Of a stretch of DNA of 64,000 bases, positions 7,864 through 15,498 are shown piece by piece; positions within the stretch are counted from its first letter, which is position 1, and every line of letters begins with the position of its first letter. A model generated the notes under the pieces. It was not told where the DNA came from. It made no database searches and saw nothing but the letters and a program-made list of their open reading frames with translations. The translations under genes were made by a program, and so were the position numbers. This DNA is from M30B53 sp964600785 (GTDB lineage Bacteria > Planctomycetota > Planctomycetia > Pirellulales > UBA1268): the NCBI GenBank assembly GCA_964600785.1, contig CAZRKH010000091.1, positions 1 to 64,000 of the forward strand, given 5' to 3'.

Positions 7864-9351
7864 TCACGGCGGGTCGGCGATCGGCGGCGGTGGCTCGGCC
7901 GGCTGGAACACGCCCTCCCGGCGACGAACCGCGAAGTGCCTTGGCGGCTTGCCGTCGGTGGTGGCCAGCCCGCCGGGAGTGTCGCGGAAGCGGACCACAA
8001 TTGAGCCCTCGCGGCAAAAGGCCCGCTCGGGAACCGGCCCCGTCGAGGTTCCCTCTCGGCCGTAGACCTCGACTGCCGCCCAGCGAGCCAGCCGTTCGCC
8101 GATGGGCCGCTTGTCGGGCGGATGGACGTCGCTTCGCAGGCCGAGGTCGAGCGTGACGACGAGGCCCACCCCCGGCAGACTCTCGGCGAGGCGTCGCTGG
8201 CTCTCGCGAAACGCGGGCCAGGAGGGCCGCTGCATGCCCGGCAGCTGCACGACGCCAAACGGCAGACGCGGCCGATTCCAGGCCCGTCGCCAGTCGGTGA
8301 TGAGCCGGGAGAGCAGCGGGGTGTGCTGGGCCACCCGGTCGGGTGACTCGGCGTTTGACTCACCCTGGTACCAGACCACGCCACGAATCGCCAGCGGCAC
8401 CAGCGGGGCGATGCCCGCCTCCCAGAGGAAGCCCGGCTTGAACGGATGGTTCGGCCCCGACGCATCGCCAGGAAGCGACCCGACCTCGACACGGGCCAAT
8501 TGCAGCCGTGCCCGCTCGCTGCACCAGCCGGCCACCGCCGGGTTGTCGAGCCAGGGCTTCTCGGTGATCGCGGCAAGGGCCGGGTCGGCGGCGATGGCCC
8601 CGCGGCGAACCCAGGCTTCGGTGGGTGATCCGCCCACCGCCACGCAGATCACTCCCACCGGCACGCCGAGTTGGTCGGCCAGCGAGGCTCCGAAGAAGGA
8701 GCCCACCGCCGAAAAGCCGGCGGCGGTTTGCGGCGTGCAAGGCTGCCACGAGCCGCGGAAAAAGCGGGACGGCTCGAGGGCCGCGATCTGTGCGGGCGTG
8801 TACCGCCGGCGGTCACCGCCGGCCGCGGCCTCGAGCATGAGCAGTCGCACTGTGGGCCGCTCGGCTGCGGCAATTTCGCGGCTGGCATCTTCGGTCTTCG
8901 CCAGCGGCAAAAGCATGTTTGACTGACCGGCGGCCAGCCAGACTTCGCCCACGAGCAGATTGTCGAGTTGGCGGCGATCCTGATCGCGGCAGACGACGAG
9001 CGACTCCGGCTCGGACGAGGCCTGCCTCGCGGGCAGCGTGGCAATCCAATGACCACGTTCATCGGTCGTGACCGAGGCGGTGTCGTCGCCAAAAGACACG
9101 CTCACGCGGTCACCAGTGTCGGCGCGGCCCCAGATCCGCACCGGCTGCGCCTGCTGCAGCACCATCCCGGAACCGAAGACTTCCGCCAGCTCGAACGTGC
9201 CGGCATGCGTGGGGCGTGCGGTGGCTGTGGTGAAGGCCACGACCGCCAGGCCAATGGCGGCCGCCGCGGCCGACAGGTTTCCGTCCGCACCGCGACGATT
9301 GTGGGAGTCTCGGCGGCTGAAAGCTGAAGCGATGTTCCACACATGCCTCAT
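7864..9351 (-). CDS. Sialate O-acetylesterase-like SGNH esterase
   Basis: Secreted carbohydrate esterase removing acetyl groups from sugars such as acetylated sialic acids or plant polysaccharides. The 495-residue protein has an N-terminal export signal ending near THAGTFEL (about 50). A beta-sandwich region with VLQQAQPVRIWG and the block I motif WLAAGQSNM (nucleophile Ser144) follow. Further on are GVVWYQGESNAES and a C-terminal Asp-x-x-His segment, LRSDVHPPDK, giving the triad residues. The N-terminus before the hydrophobic stretch is rather long (about 30 residues), so a later start is possible. It is convergent with the GntR regulator. Planctomycetes encode many such enzymes for algal or mucus polysaccharides. 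Confidence 0.92.
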   Translation of the reverse strand: MRHVWNIASAFSRRDSHNRRGADGNLSAAAAAIGLAVVAFTTATARPTHAGTFELAEVFGSGMVLQQAQPVRIWGRADTGDRVSVSFGDDTASVTTDERGHWIATLPARQASSEPESLVVCRDQDRRQLDNLLVGEVWLAAGQSNMLLPLAKTEDASREIAAAERPTVRLLMLEAAAGGDRRRYTPAQIAALEPSRFFRGSWQPCTPQTAAGFSAVGSFFGASLADQLGVPVGVICVAVGGSPTEAWVRRGAIAADPALAAITEKPWLDNPAVAGWCSERARLQLARVEVGSLPGDASGPNHPFKPGFLWEAGIAPLVPLAIRGVVWYQGESNAESPDRVAQHTPLLSRLITDWRRAWNRPRLPFGVVQLPGMQRPSWPAFRESQRRLAESLPGVGLVVTLDLGLRSDVHPPDKRPIGERLARWAAVEVYGREGTSTGPVPERAFCREGSIVVRFRDTPGGLATTDGKPPRHFAVRRREGVFQPAEPPPPIADPP

Positions 9352-9409
9352 GATTGCTTGGTTCGCCTTACCCTTCAGAGAACCACATAAAGCAGATCCT
9401 CTGGCACTA

Positions 9410-9510
9410 CGATCCGATGCGGGCGATCAAAGCCCACTTGAGCGATTCCCCAAAAAGCCGAGGTTTTTGGGCGTCGCCGATCGCCGCATCCTGCGGCGGC
9501 GGTAGTTGAA
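9410..9510 (-). repeat. Dispersed structured repeat, copy A (partial, reverse orientation)
   Basis: Matches the repeat at about 10.9, 28.4 and 33.7 kb in reverse order: gcgatcaaagcccacttgag, the hairpin ccccaaaaagccgaggttttt-ggg, then gtcgccgatcg and a cgccgcatcctgcggcg stem-loop. The terminal GCAGAC...GTCTGC module is missing or decayed. It lies in the divergent gap between the esterase and the Uma2 gene, the only copy not between convergent genes. Confidence 0.75.
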
Positions 9511-9609
9511 AAACCGACGGTCCCGGGCCCATCACCCGCACTGCTTGGTGCCCCTACCCAGATTGCCTGGGTAGTGTGCTACTGTATACTTATTCTCTAG
9601 ACGGCGTGA

Positions 9610-10248
9610 ATGCCTGTTTCCGCGAATCCGCGTTTCAGCGAGGGTGCCGCTGCCATGGTCACAATTCCTGTTAACGCCCCGTCGCGGCATCGCATCTCGG
9701 TAGAGGCGTTTCATCGCATGGGCGAGACCGGCATCCTCGGTCCCGCAGACCGGGTGGAGCTCATCGATGGGGAGATCATTGACATGTCGCCGAGCGGGGC
9801 TTTGCACGCAGCAATCGTCGACATGCTCGCCAGGCACTTCGGCCGCCATGCTCGAGAGTCTGTCTACATTCGCTGCCAAAACCCACTCCGTCTGGATGAC
9901 ATCAACGAGCCCGAGCCCGATATCGCGATCCTCCGGCCCCGGGCCGACTTCTACACGACGGCCCATCCGGGGCCGGCGGATGTGCTGCTTGTCATCGAGG
10001 TTTCCGATACGAGCTTGGCCTACGACCTCGGCACGAAGGTGCCGCTCTATGCCCGGCACGGCATTCCGGAAGTCTGGGTGATCGACGCGGCCACGCGGCG
10101 GACGCGGGTGTTTCGCCAACCGATCGGTGGCACGTATTCCCTCGACACGAGCGTCGAGCCGCACGAGCCGCTCTCGTGCGCCGGGCTGGTCGATGACGCC
10201 GCAGCTCCGGTGGTCGTCGAGTTGGCCCGGCTGCTACCCATGGAGTGA
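9610..10248 (+). CDS. Uma2-family PD-(D/E)XK endonuclease-like protein
   Basis: Small cytoplasmic protein (212 residues) of the Uma2/DUF820 family, which has a restriction-endonuclease fold and is heavily duplicated in cyanobacteria and planctomycetes; its biological role is unknown. It carries the conserved start RISVEAFHRM, GPADRVELIDGEIIDMSPSG, the PD-like segment EPEPDIAIL, the core VLLVIEVSDTSLAYDLGTK with the E-x-S...K nuclease signature, and YARHGIPEVWVID. Position 9610 was taken as start; an ATG at 9655 is an alternative. It follows a repeat copy and precedes a decayed region, a setting typical of this mobile-like family. Confidence 0.9.
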   Translation: MPVSANPRFSEGAAAMVTIPVNAPSRHRISVEAFHRMGETGILGPADRVELIDGEIIDMSPSGALHAAIVDMLARHFGRHARESVYIRCQNPLRLDDINEPEPDIAILRPRADFYTTAHPGPADVLLVIEVSDTSLAYDLGTKVPLYARHGIPEVWVIDAATRRTRVFRQPIGGTYSLDTSVEPHEPLSCAGLVDDAAAPVVVELARLLPME

Positions 10249-10847
10249 CCCAATCCAAAGGCCAAAGGTGCCAGCCACCAAATCTGCGGCTCGTGACTGC
10301 CGGTGCCGGTGGCTCGCCGGGGTGCTTCCCGAGGTCGCTGAGCGCCGTCCGCGCGGTCTGGCGAGGGGCAGTTCGGGCTCTTTTCGTCTGGGCGGCGTGC
10401 TCGATTGCGGCTCTGCCCTCGTCACTGGGGCCAAGCATCGCGAAGGCCGCCATTCGTGGCAGCCGCTTTTTTCAGTTGAAATCCGGTGTCCGTGCTCGCG
10501 ACGGTCACGCGGGCACAAAAAAGGTGGATTTGGTCGGCCCAGATAAGAGATTGGCTGGATACGAAAACTTCAAGCGTTTGCCGCTTCCCCACTTTTTGCT
10601 TGCATTCAGTTCGTTGGTATTGGCGTCGGTGGACATGGGGGTGGATTCAGTAGAAGTGAGCCTCTATTCTTTCAACAATCTGTGTTTTCAGGGCACGAAC
10701 ACCGGTGATTTTTCGGACTACTTTGATGTCCAAGGCGATACTCTCGTGGTCGTTCCTGAACCGTCGACGGCGTTGCTGCTGGGCTCGGGGCTGGCCGGGC
10801 TCCTCTCCTGCCGCAAACGCCGCCGTTCGAGCGCAACGCACGAATAA
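10245..10847 (+). CDS. PEP-CTERM-tagged protein, probably a decayed fragment
   Basis: The last roughly 32 residues form a clear PEP-CTERM sorting tag: VPEPST (about 170-175), a short hydrophobic stretch ALLLGSGLAGLLS and a basic tail CRKRRR. Such tags direct proteins to exosortase processing at the envelope. The preceding 168 residues have no plausible signal peptide at the front and read like non-coding sequence in their first half. Only about residues 110-200 (from HFLLAFSSLVLASVD) resemble protein, with a short Asn/Asp/Phe-rich stretch NTGDFSDYFDVQGD. The nominal start overlaps the Uma2 stop by 4 bp, probably by chance. I read it as the 3' remnant of a larger exported protein. Confidence 0.45.
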   Translation: MTQSKGQRCQPPNLRLVTAGAGGSPGCFPRSLSAVRAVWRGAVRALFVWAACSIAALPSSLGPSIAKAAIRGSRFFQLKSGVRARDGHAGTKKVDLVGPDKRLAGYENFKRLPLPHFLLAFSSLVLASVDMGVDSVEVSLYSFNNLCFQGTNTGDFSDYFDVQGDTLVVVPEPSTALLLGSGLAGLLSCRKRRRSSATHE

Positions 10848-10887
10848 GGTGTGATTCGTGCCAGTCACGAGGCGTGGCTGAGCCTTC

Positions 10888-11022
10888 GCAGACTGTGGAA
10901 CACGTCTGCCGCCGCAGGACGCGATCGGCGACACCCCAAGCCTCGGCTTTTTGGGAAGTTGCTCAAGTGGGCTTTGATCGCCCGCGTCCGCGTGCAGGGG
11001 TCCATGGAGGGCTTTTTCCACG
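10888..11022 (+). repeat. Dispersed structured repeat, copy B
   Basis: A full-length copy of about 135 bp. It has module 1 gcagactgtggaacacgtctgc (imperfect inverted repeat) with gccgccgcagg, module 2 ccccaagcctcggctttttggg (hairpin), module 3 gggctttgatcgccc, and an end reading ccatggagggctttttccac. It sits between the PEP-CTERM fragment and the nucleotidyltransferase remnant, which point towards each other. Confidence 0.85.
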
Positions 11023-11028
11023 GGCGGT

Positions 11029-11232
11029 TCAGGCGAGGAAGTCGCGAAGTTGCGTGCGATTCTTGTCGCGAAACGAGTTGAGCTTCATCCGCATGAAGCC
11101 AGCCCCTTCGAGGGCCGTTGTGATGACCGAAAGGTCGCTGCGGCGGACAAGGATGTCCAAGTTCTGCGTGTTCCGCACGGCGGCGAGATCGACGTGGGTC
11201 ACCCACACGGGCACGGCGTTGTCGCCGACCAT
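11029..11232 (-). pseudogene. Nucleotidyltransferase-fold protein, internally deleted remnant
   Basis: A 67-codon frame starts MVGDNAVPVWVTHVDLAAVR, continues NTQNLDILVRRSDLSVITTALEGAGF and then jumps to MRMKLNSFRDKNRTQLRDFLA before its stop. From memory, intact planctomycetal proteins of this family have the same two blocks, the first with GGNAV and a D-x-D/L metal site, separated by some 40-50 residues that include the rest of the active site, and they run on past RDM. Both the middle and the C-terminus are missing here, so the protein is almost certainly inactive. It ends a few bases from repeat copy B. If active such proteins resemble antitoxin or MNT-type nucleotidyltransferases. Confidence 0.55.
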
Positions 11233-11306
11233 GGCGTGGCTACACAAGAAGATGCATATGAAGAATATTTTTGGGGCACGGCCGCCGCAGCGGGTGGTTG
11301 GGGACC

Positions 11307-12566
11307 TCAGGCGGTGTGTCGCGCAAGCAGCTGCCAGCAGACCAGCTGCATCCGCGGCAGGTGGAAAGGGCCCTTCCAGAGGCTGCCTTTGGCGGTGTGG
11401 GTGGGGGTGCCGTCCCGCCGGGCCCAGCCATACCACTCGCCCTGCTCTGGGTCGGCCAGGTGGGCATGGGCCCAGGCATGGACCTTGGCATGCCAGTCAC
11501 GGAAGGTTGCGTCGCCGGTGAGCGACCAGGCCATCAGCGTGGCGATCACCGCCTCGTTCTGGGGCCACCAGAACTTCATGTCATGCCAATACTCGGTGAC
11601 CGGCTTGCCCAGCACGTCGCGGAAATAGAGGATCCCGCCGTATCCCTCGTCCCAGCCGATCTTCCAGCTCCAGCGGAGCATTGTCATACCCAGCTCGACC
11701 AGCGAGTCGTCGCCGCGGTCGACCCCCTCCTGCATCATGAACCAGGCTCCTTCGATCGCGTGGCCGGGATTCACCAGCCGGCCGTCGGCATGATCCAGGA
11801 AGGTATTCCCGTCGGCGAGCACGTTCTCAAGCACCGCCTCGAGCTCCGGACGCACGAAGCGGGTTTGTATCGCGTCGATCGCCGCATCGACCCGGGCGTT
11901 GATCCGGGCATGACTCCGACCGATCCAATCGGCCGCCTGCCCGCCCGCAGCGCTGTCACGTATCGCGGTCTTGCCGAGGTGAGCCAGCGAGGCCCGCAGG
12001 GCCTGCCCGGTCCCGAGCACGATCATCGGGCCGCCGAAGCCGGCGGTGGCCCGCGTGGCGGTGATCTGCTTCGGCTCGATCCCACCAGGACTCTCCAGCC
12101 GCTCGCAGGCCCGCTCGAAGAGATCGACCGCCGCCAGGGCCCGCTTTGAATCCCCGCTCGTCGCGGCATAGGCGGCAAAGGCCATCGCCGCAAACATCTC
12201 CGAAAAGACATACCGCCGCTTGCGGACAGGCCGGCCGTCGCGGGTGAGAATGAAGAACATCCGCCCGTCGGAATCGAAGCCGTGCCGCTGGAGAAACTCC
12301 ACGCACGAGCGGGCCCCGGCGAGCCAGTCTTCGCGGGGCTCCAGCTCGAGAGCCAGCGTGGCAAGCAGCCAGCCGAAGCGGCCCTGGAACCAGACGCTCT
12401 TGTCGGAGTCGTAAAGACCGCCGTCGCGATCGAGGCAGGTCAGCACCCCTCCGTGCTCGTGGTCGAGGCCGTGCCGCATCCAGAAGGGGAGCACGTTTTC
12501 AAGCAGTGCCTCGCGGTAGGTCTCGCGGAGGGCATCGAGGGGCAGGGGGGCGACGGGTCCGGGCAT
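11307..12566 (-). CDS. N-acylglucosamine 2-epimerase (AGE) family protein
   Basis: Cytoplasmic (alpha/alpha)6-barrel sugar epimerase or isomerase of the AGE family (419 residues, the usual size). Landmarks: FWMRHGLDHEHGGVLTCLDRDG near the N-terminus, VWFQGRFGWLLA, the segment RRYVFSEMFAAMAFA, NPGHAIEGAWFMMQEG, and the C-terminal blocks DMKFWWPQNEAVIA and GPFHLPRM with catalytic-type His residues. The family covers GlcNAc 2-epimerase, cellobiose 2-epimerase and related aldose-ketose isomerases. The WWPQNEA/PFHLPR pattern fits GlcNAc 2-epimerase-like members, but substrate cannot be fixed. It sits 21 bp downstream of lepA on the same strand. With the sialate esterase at 7.9 kb it could serve amino-sugar catabolism, an inference only. 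Confidence 0.9.
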   Translation of the reverse strand: MPGPVAPLPLDALRETYREALLENVLPFWMRHGLDHEHGGVLTCLDRDGGLYDSDKSVWFQGRFGWLLATLALELEPREDWLAGARSCVEFLQRHGFDSDGRMFFILTRDGRPVRKRRYVFSEMFAAMAFAAYAATSGDSKRALAAVDLFERACERLESPGGIEPKQITATRATAGFGGPMIVLGTGQALRASLAHLGKTAIRDSAAGGQAADWIGRSHARINARVDAAIDAIQTRFVRPELEAVLENVLADGNTFLDHADGRLVNPGHAIEGAWFMMQEGVDRGDDSLVELGMTMLRWSWKIGWDEGYGGILYFRDVLGKPVTEYWHDMKFWWPQNEAVIATLMAWSLTGDATFRDWHAKVHAWAHAHLADPEQGEWYGWARRDGTPTHTAKGSLWKGPFHLPRMQLVCWQLLARHTA

Positions 12567-12587
12567 GGCTGGATCCTGCAGGCGGGG

Positions 12588-14396
12588 CTACCGCTCGCCA
12601 CCGGTGTCGAGCACGGCCATGAAGGCCTTCTGCGGGATGTCGACACTCCCGATGCTCTTCATCCGCTTCTTGCCCTCCTTCTGCTTGGCCCAGAGCTTCT
12701 TCTTGCGGGAGATGTCGCCGCCGTAGCATTTGGCCGTGACGTTCTTGCGGAGTGCCGAGATCGTCTCGCGGGCGATGATCCGTGAACCGATCGCCGCCTG
12801 CAGGGCCACCTCAAACATGTGCCGGTCGATCTCGCCGCGGAGCTTCTTCACGATCGCCCGTCCGCGGCGGTCGGCATCACGGCGGTCGCAGATGATCGAG
12901 AGGGCATCGACCTTCTTGCCGCCCACGAGGATGTCGAGCCGCACGAGATCGGCCGGAAAATAGCCGAGCATCTCGTAGTCCATCGTGCCGTAGCCCTTGG
13001 TCACGCTCTTGAGCTTGTCGTGGAGGTCGTAGATCACCTCGGCGAGCGGCAGGTCGAAAACGAGCATCGCGCGGGTCGGTGAGAGATACTCCGTTTTCAA
13101 AAAGGCACCGCGGCGGTCGGTGCACAGCTGCATGATCGGCCCGATGTATTCCGCCGGCGTGATGAAGCTCGTCCGCACGATCGGCTGGCGGAACTCCTCG
13201 ATCTGACCGGGATCGGGCACGTCCTGGGGGTTGGTGATCTCCAGGGTCTCACCCTGGCTGGTGAGGATCTGGTAGGTGACGTTGGGGGCGGTCTGCACCA
13301 GGTCGAGATCCGATTCCTTCTCCAGCCGCTGCTGGATGATCTCCATGTGCAGCAGCCCCAGGAAACCGCAGCGGAAGCCGAAGCCAAGAGCCTCGCTGCT
13401 CTCTGGCTGGTATTCGAAGGAGGGGTCGTTGATGCCAAGCTTTTCCAGTGCATCCCGGAGTTCCTCGAAGTTTTCGCCTTCGCTGGGGTAGAGCCCGCAG
13501 TAGACCATCCGCTGCGGCGGCTTGTACCCGGCCAGGGCCGCGGCCGCCTCCTCGCCGGGAACGGTCACGGTGTCGCCGATGTGGACCTGCTTGACGTCCT
13601 TGATGTTGCACACGAGGTAGCCCACCTGCCCCGCGGTGAGCTGCTCGCAGGGCCGCCGGGCAGGCACGAACTGGCCCAGCTCGATCACCTCGTGGGAGCT
13701 GCCGGTCCGCAGGAAACGGATCTTCTGGCCCTTGCGGATCGTGCCATCCACCAGGCGGATGTAGGTGATCGCCCCGCGGTAGGCGTCGTAGTGGCTGTCG
13801 AAGACCATCGCCCGCAGCACCCCCTCGGGGTCGCCGACCGGCGGCGGGATCCGCTCCACGATTCTCCCGAGCAGTTCCTCGATGCCGATCCCCGCCTTGG
13901 CACTGGCGAGGATCACCTCGTCGGAGTCGATCCCCAGGCTCTGCTCCATCTCCTCGAGCACCTCGTCGACCCGGGCGTGGGTCAGGTCGATCTTGTTGAT
14001 CACCGGCACGATCGCGAGGTCCTGGCCGATCGCGGCATAGGCATTGGCCACCGTCTGGGCTTCGACCCCCTGGAAGGCGTCGACCAAAAGCACCGCGCCT
14101 TCGCAGCAGGCGAGGCTGCGGGAGACCTCGTAGTGGAAGTCGACATGCCCGGGCGTGTCGATCAGGTTCAGCTCATACCGCTCCCCCTGGTAGAGCCACT
14201 CCATCCGCACCGCCCGGGCCTTGATCGTGATCCCTCGCTGCCGCTCGAGTTCCATGTCGTCGAGCATCTGCTGCTTGAGCTGCCGCTTCTCGACGGTGCC
14301 GGTGTGCTCGAGCAGCCGGTCGGCGAGCGTGCTCTTGCCGTGGTCGATATGGGCCACGATCGAGAAGTTGCGGATGTGCTTGCAGTCGAAGGGCAT
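12588..14396 (-). CDS. lepA: Elongation factor 4 (LepA), ribosome back-translocating GTPase
   Basis: Translational GTPase acting on stalled or misassembling ribosomes. The 602-residue product begins MPFDCKHIRNFSIVAHIDHG. G1 is AHIDHGKST, G2 lies in RGITIKA, G3 is DTPGHVDF, G4 is NKIDL and G5 is SAKAGIGIEEL. EF-G-like domains II, III and V follow, and the LepA-specific C-terminal domain contains LVGGKKVDALS and AKCYGGDISRKKKL. Start at 14396 was preferred because upstream in-frame codons (for example GTG at 14420) give non-homologous sequence overlapping the ROK gene region. It lies 34 bp downstream of the ROK kinase gene and may be co-transcribed with it and the AGE gene. Confidence 0.97.
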   Translation of the reverse strand: MPFDCKHIRNFSIVAHIDHGKSTLADRLLEHTGTVEKRQLKQQMLDDMELERQRGITIKARAVRMEWLYQGERYELNLIDTPGHVDFHYEVSRSLACCEGAVLLVDAFQGVEAQTVANAYAAIGQDLAIVPVINKIDLTHARVDEVLEEMEQSLGIDSDEVILASAKAGIGIEELLGRIVERIPPPVGDPEGVLRAMVFDSHYDAYRGAITYIRLVDGTIRKGQKIRFLRTGSSHEVIELGQFVPARRPCEQLTAGQVGYLVCNIKDVKQVHIGDTVTVPGEEAAAALAGYKPPQRMVYCGLYPSEGENFEELRDALEKLGINDPSFEYQPESSEALGFGFRCGFLGLLHMEIIQQRLEKESDLDLVQTAPNVTYQILTSQGETLEITNPQDVPDPGQIEEFRQPIVRTSFITPAEYIGPIMQLCTDRRGAFLKTEYLSPTRAMLVFDLPLAEVIYDLHDKLKSVTKGYGTMDYEMLGYFPADLVRLDILVGGKKVDALSIICDRRDADRRGRAIVKKLRGEIDRHMFEVALQAAIGSRIIARETISALRKNVTAKCYGGDISRKKKLWAKQKEGKKRMKSIGSVDIPQKAFMAVLDTGGER

Positions 14397-14430
14397 CGGG
14401 ATGCTGTCGCGGGGAATCACTCGGGCCTCT

Positions 14431-15462
14431 TCATCCGCCGCGGCCGGCGGCCCGGGCCAGGCCGGCGGCACCGATGTAGCCGGCGTCACCACCGAGAGTC
14501 GCATAACGGATCGTCGTCTGCTCGGCGAGCAGCGGGAAGGCCCGATCGCGAACCTCCTGTCGAACACGCTCGATGAAGGCCCGGCCGATCGGGTCGGCCT
14601 CCCGGCCGAACGTCATCGCCCCGCCGAGCACCACGCCCTCGGGGTCGATGATGTGCATCAGGTTGACGGTGCCGATGCCCAGCCAGCCGGCCGCCTCGAG
14701 GATCAGCTCCATCGCCGTCTCGTCTCCGGCCTTCGCCTCGCGGGCAATCACGATCGGCGTGATCGGCTTGCCGGTAGCGGCCACCGTGGCCAGCCGAGTG
14801 CCGAGGCCGGCGTGCACCGCCCCGCGGGCGGACTTCACGAGAGCCGTGGCGCTGGCGTAGGCCTCGAGGTGACCCCGCTGCCCGCAGGGGCAAAGCCTCG
14901 CCTCCGGCGAGGTGTCGACGATGATGTGGCCGCACTCGGTGGCATGGCTGTGGTGGCCCTCCAGGCAGACCCCGTCGATCACCACCCCGCCACCGATCCC
15001 CGTGCCGAGCGTCCAGAAGACCATGCTCGCAAGGTCGCGGCCCGAGCCGATCCAATACTCGCCGTAGGCCGCGGCGGTGGCATCGTTGGCGAAGGTCACC
15101 GCGTGGTCACAGTGGGCCGACACCCGGTCGCGGATCGGGAAGTCTTCAAAGCCCGGCAGGTTGCCCGCATCGTGGATCACGCCGCTGGCAAGGTCCTGCG
15201 GCCCCGGGGTGCCCAGGCCCACCGTCGCGATTTCCCCAGGCTCGATGCCCGTCAGGGCAGCCAGGGTGGCCACGCAGCCGCCGAGCCTCGCCGCCACGTC
15301 CTCCGGCCCGCGGGCCACCTCCGTCGGCTCGGTGTGGTAGGCCAGCGTGCGGCCCTCGTCATCGACGAGCCCGGCTTTGATATTCGTGCCGCCAAGATCG
15401 AGCCCGACGGAGAAGGGTCGCACCGCTGCCGTCAGCGGAATCCACTGCGAACGGTCAGCCAC
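14431..15462 (-). CDS. ROK-family sugar kinase (glucokinase-like)
   Basis: Cytoplasmic sugar kinase of 343 residues. The N-terminal phosphate motif is VGLDLGGTNIKAGLVD. GTPGPQD, the catalytic region FANDATAAAYGEYWIGSG, the second glycine-rich motif TLGTGIGGGVVIDG and the zinc-binding ROK signature ATECGHIIVD with CPCGQRGHLEAYAS follow. In the signature the usual GC.E Cys is His (RGHLE), so zinc may be bound by a changed ligand set. The absence of an N-terminal helix-turn-helix argues for a kinase rather than a ROK repressor. Glucokinase is the best single guess; ManNAc kinase would fit with the AGE gene two genes downstream, but nothing in the sequence decides. Confidence 0.92.
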   Translation of the reverse strand: MADRSQWIPLTAAVRPFSVGLDLGGTNIKAGLVDDEGRTLAYHTEPTEVARGPEDVAARLGGCVATLAALTGIEPGEIATVGLGTPGPQDLASGVIHDAGNLPGFEDFPIRDRVSAHCDHAVTFANDATAAAYGEYWIGSGRDLASMVFWTLGTGIGGGVVIDGVCLEGHHSHATECGHIIVDTSPEARLCPCGQRGHLEAYASATALVKSARGAVHAGLGTRLATVAATGKPITPIVIAREAKAGDETAMELILEAAGWLGIGTVNLMHIIDPEGVVLGGAMTFGREADPIGRAFIERVRQEVRDRAFPLLAEQTTIRYATLGGDAGYIGAAGLARAAGRGG

Positions 15463-15498
15463 GCTGGTGCCTCGACCTCCTCATGCGGTCCGGGCCCG

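Noticed and set aside
9352..11306. Insertion sequence or prophage around the decayed patch
   Set aside because: No transposase, integrase or terminal inverted repeats with target duplication were found; the repeat copies carry no coding capacity.
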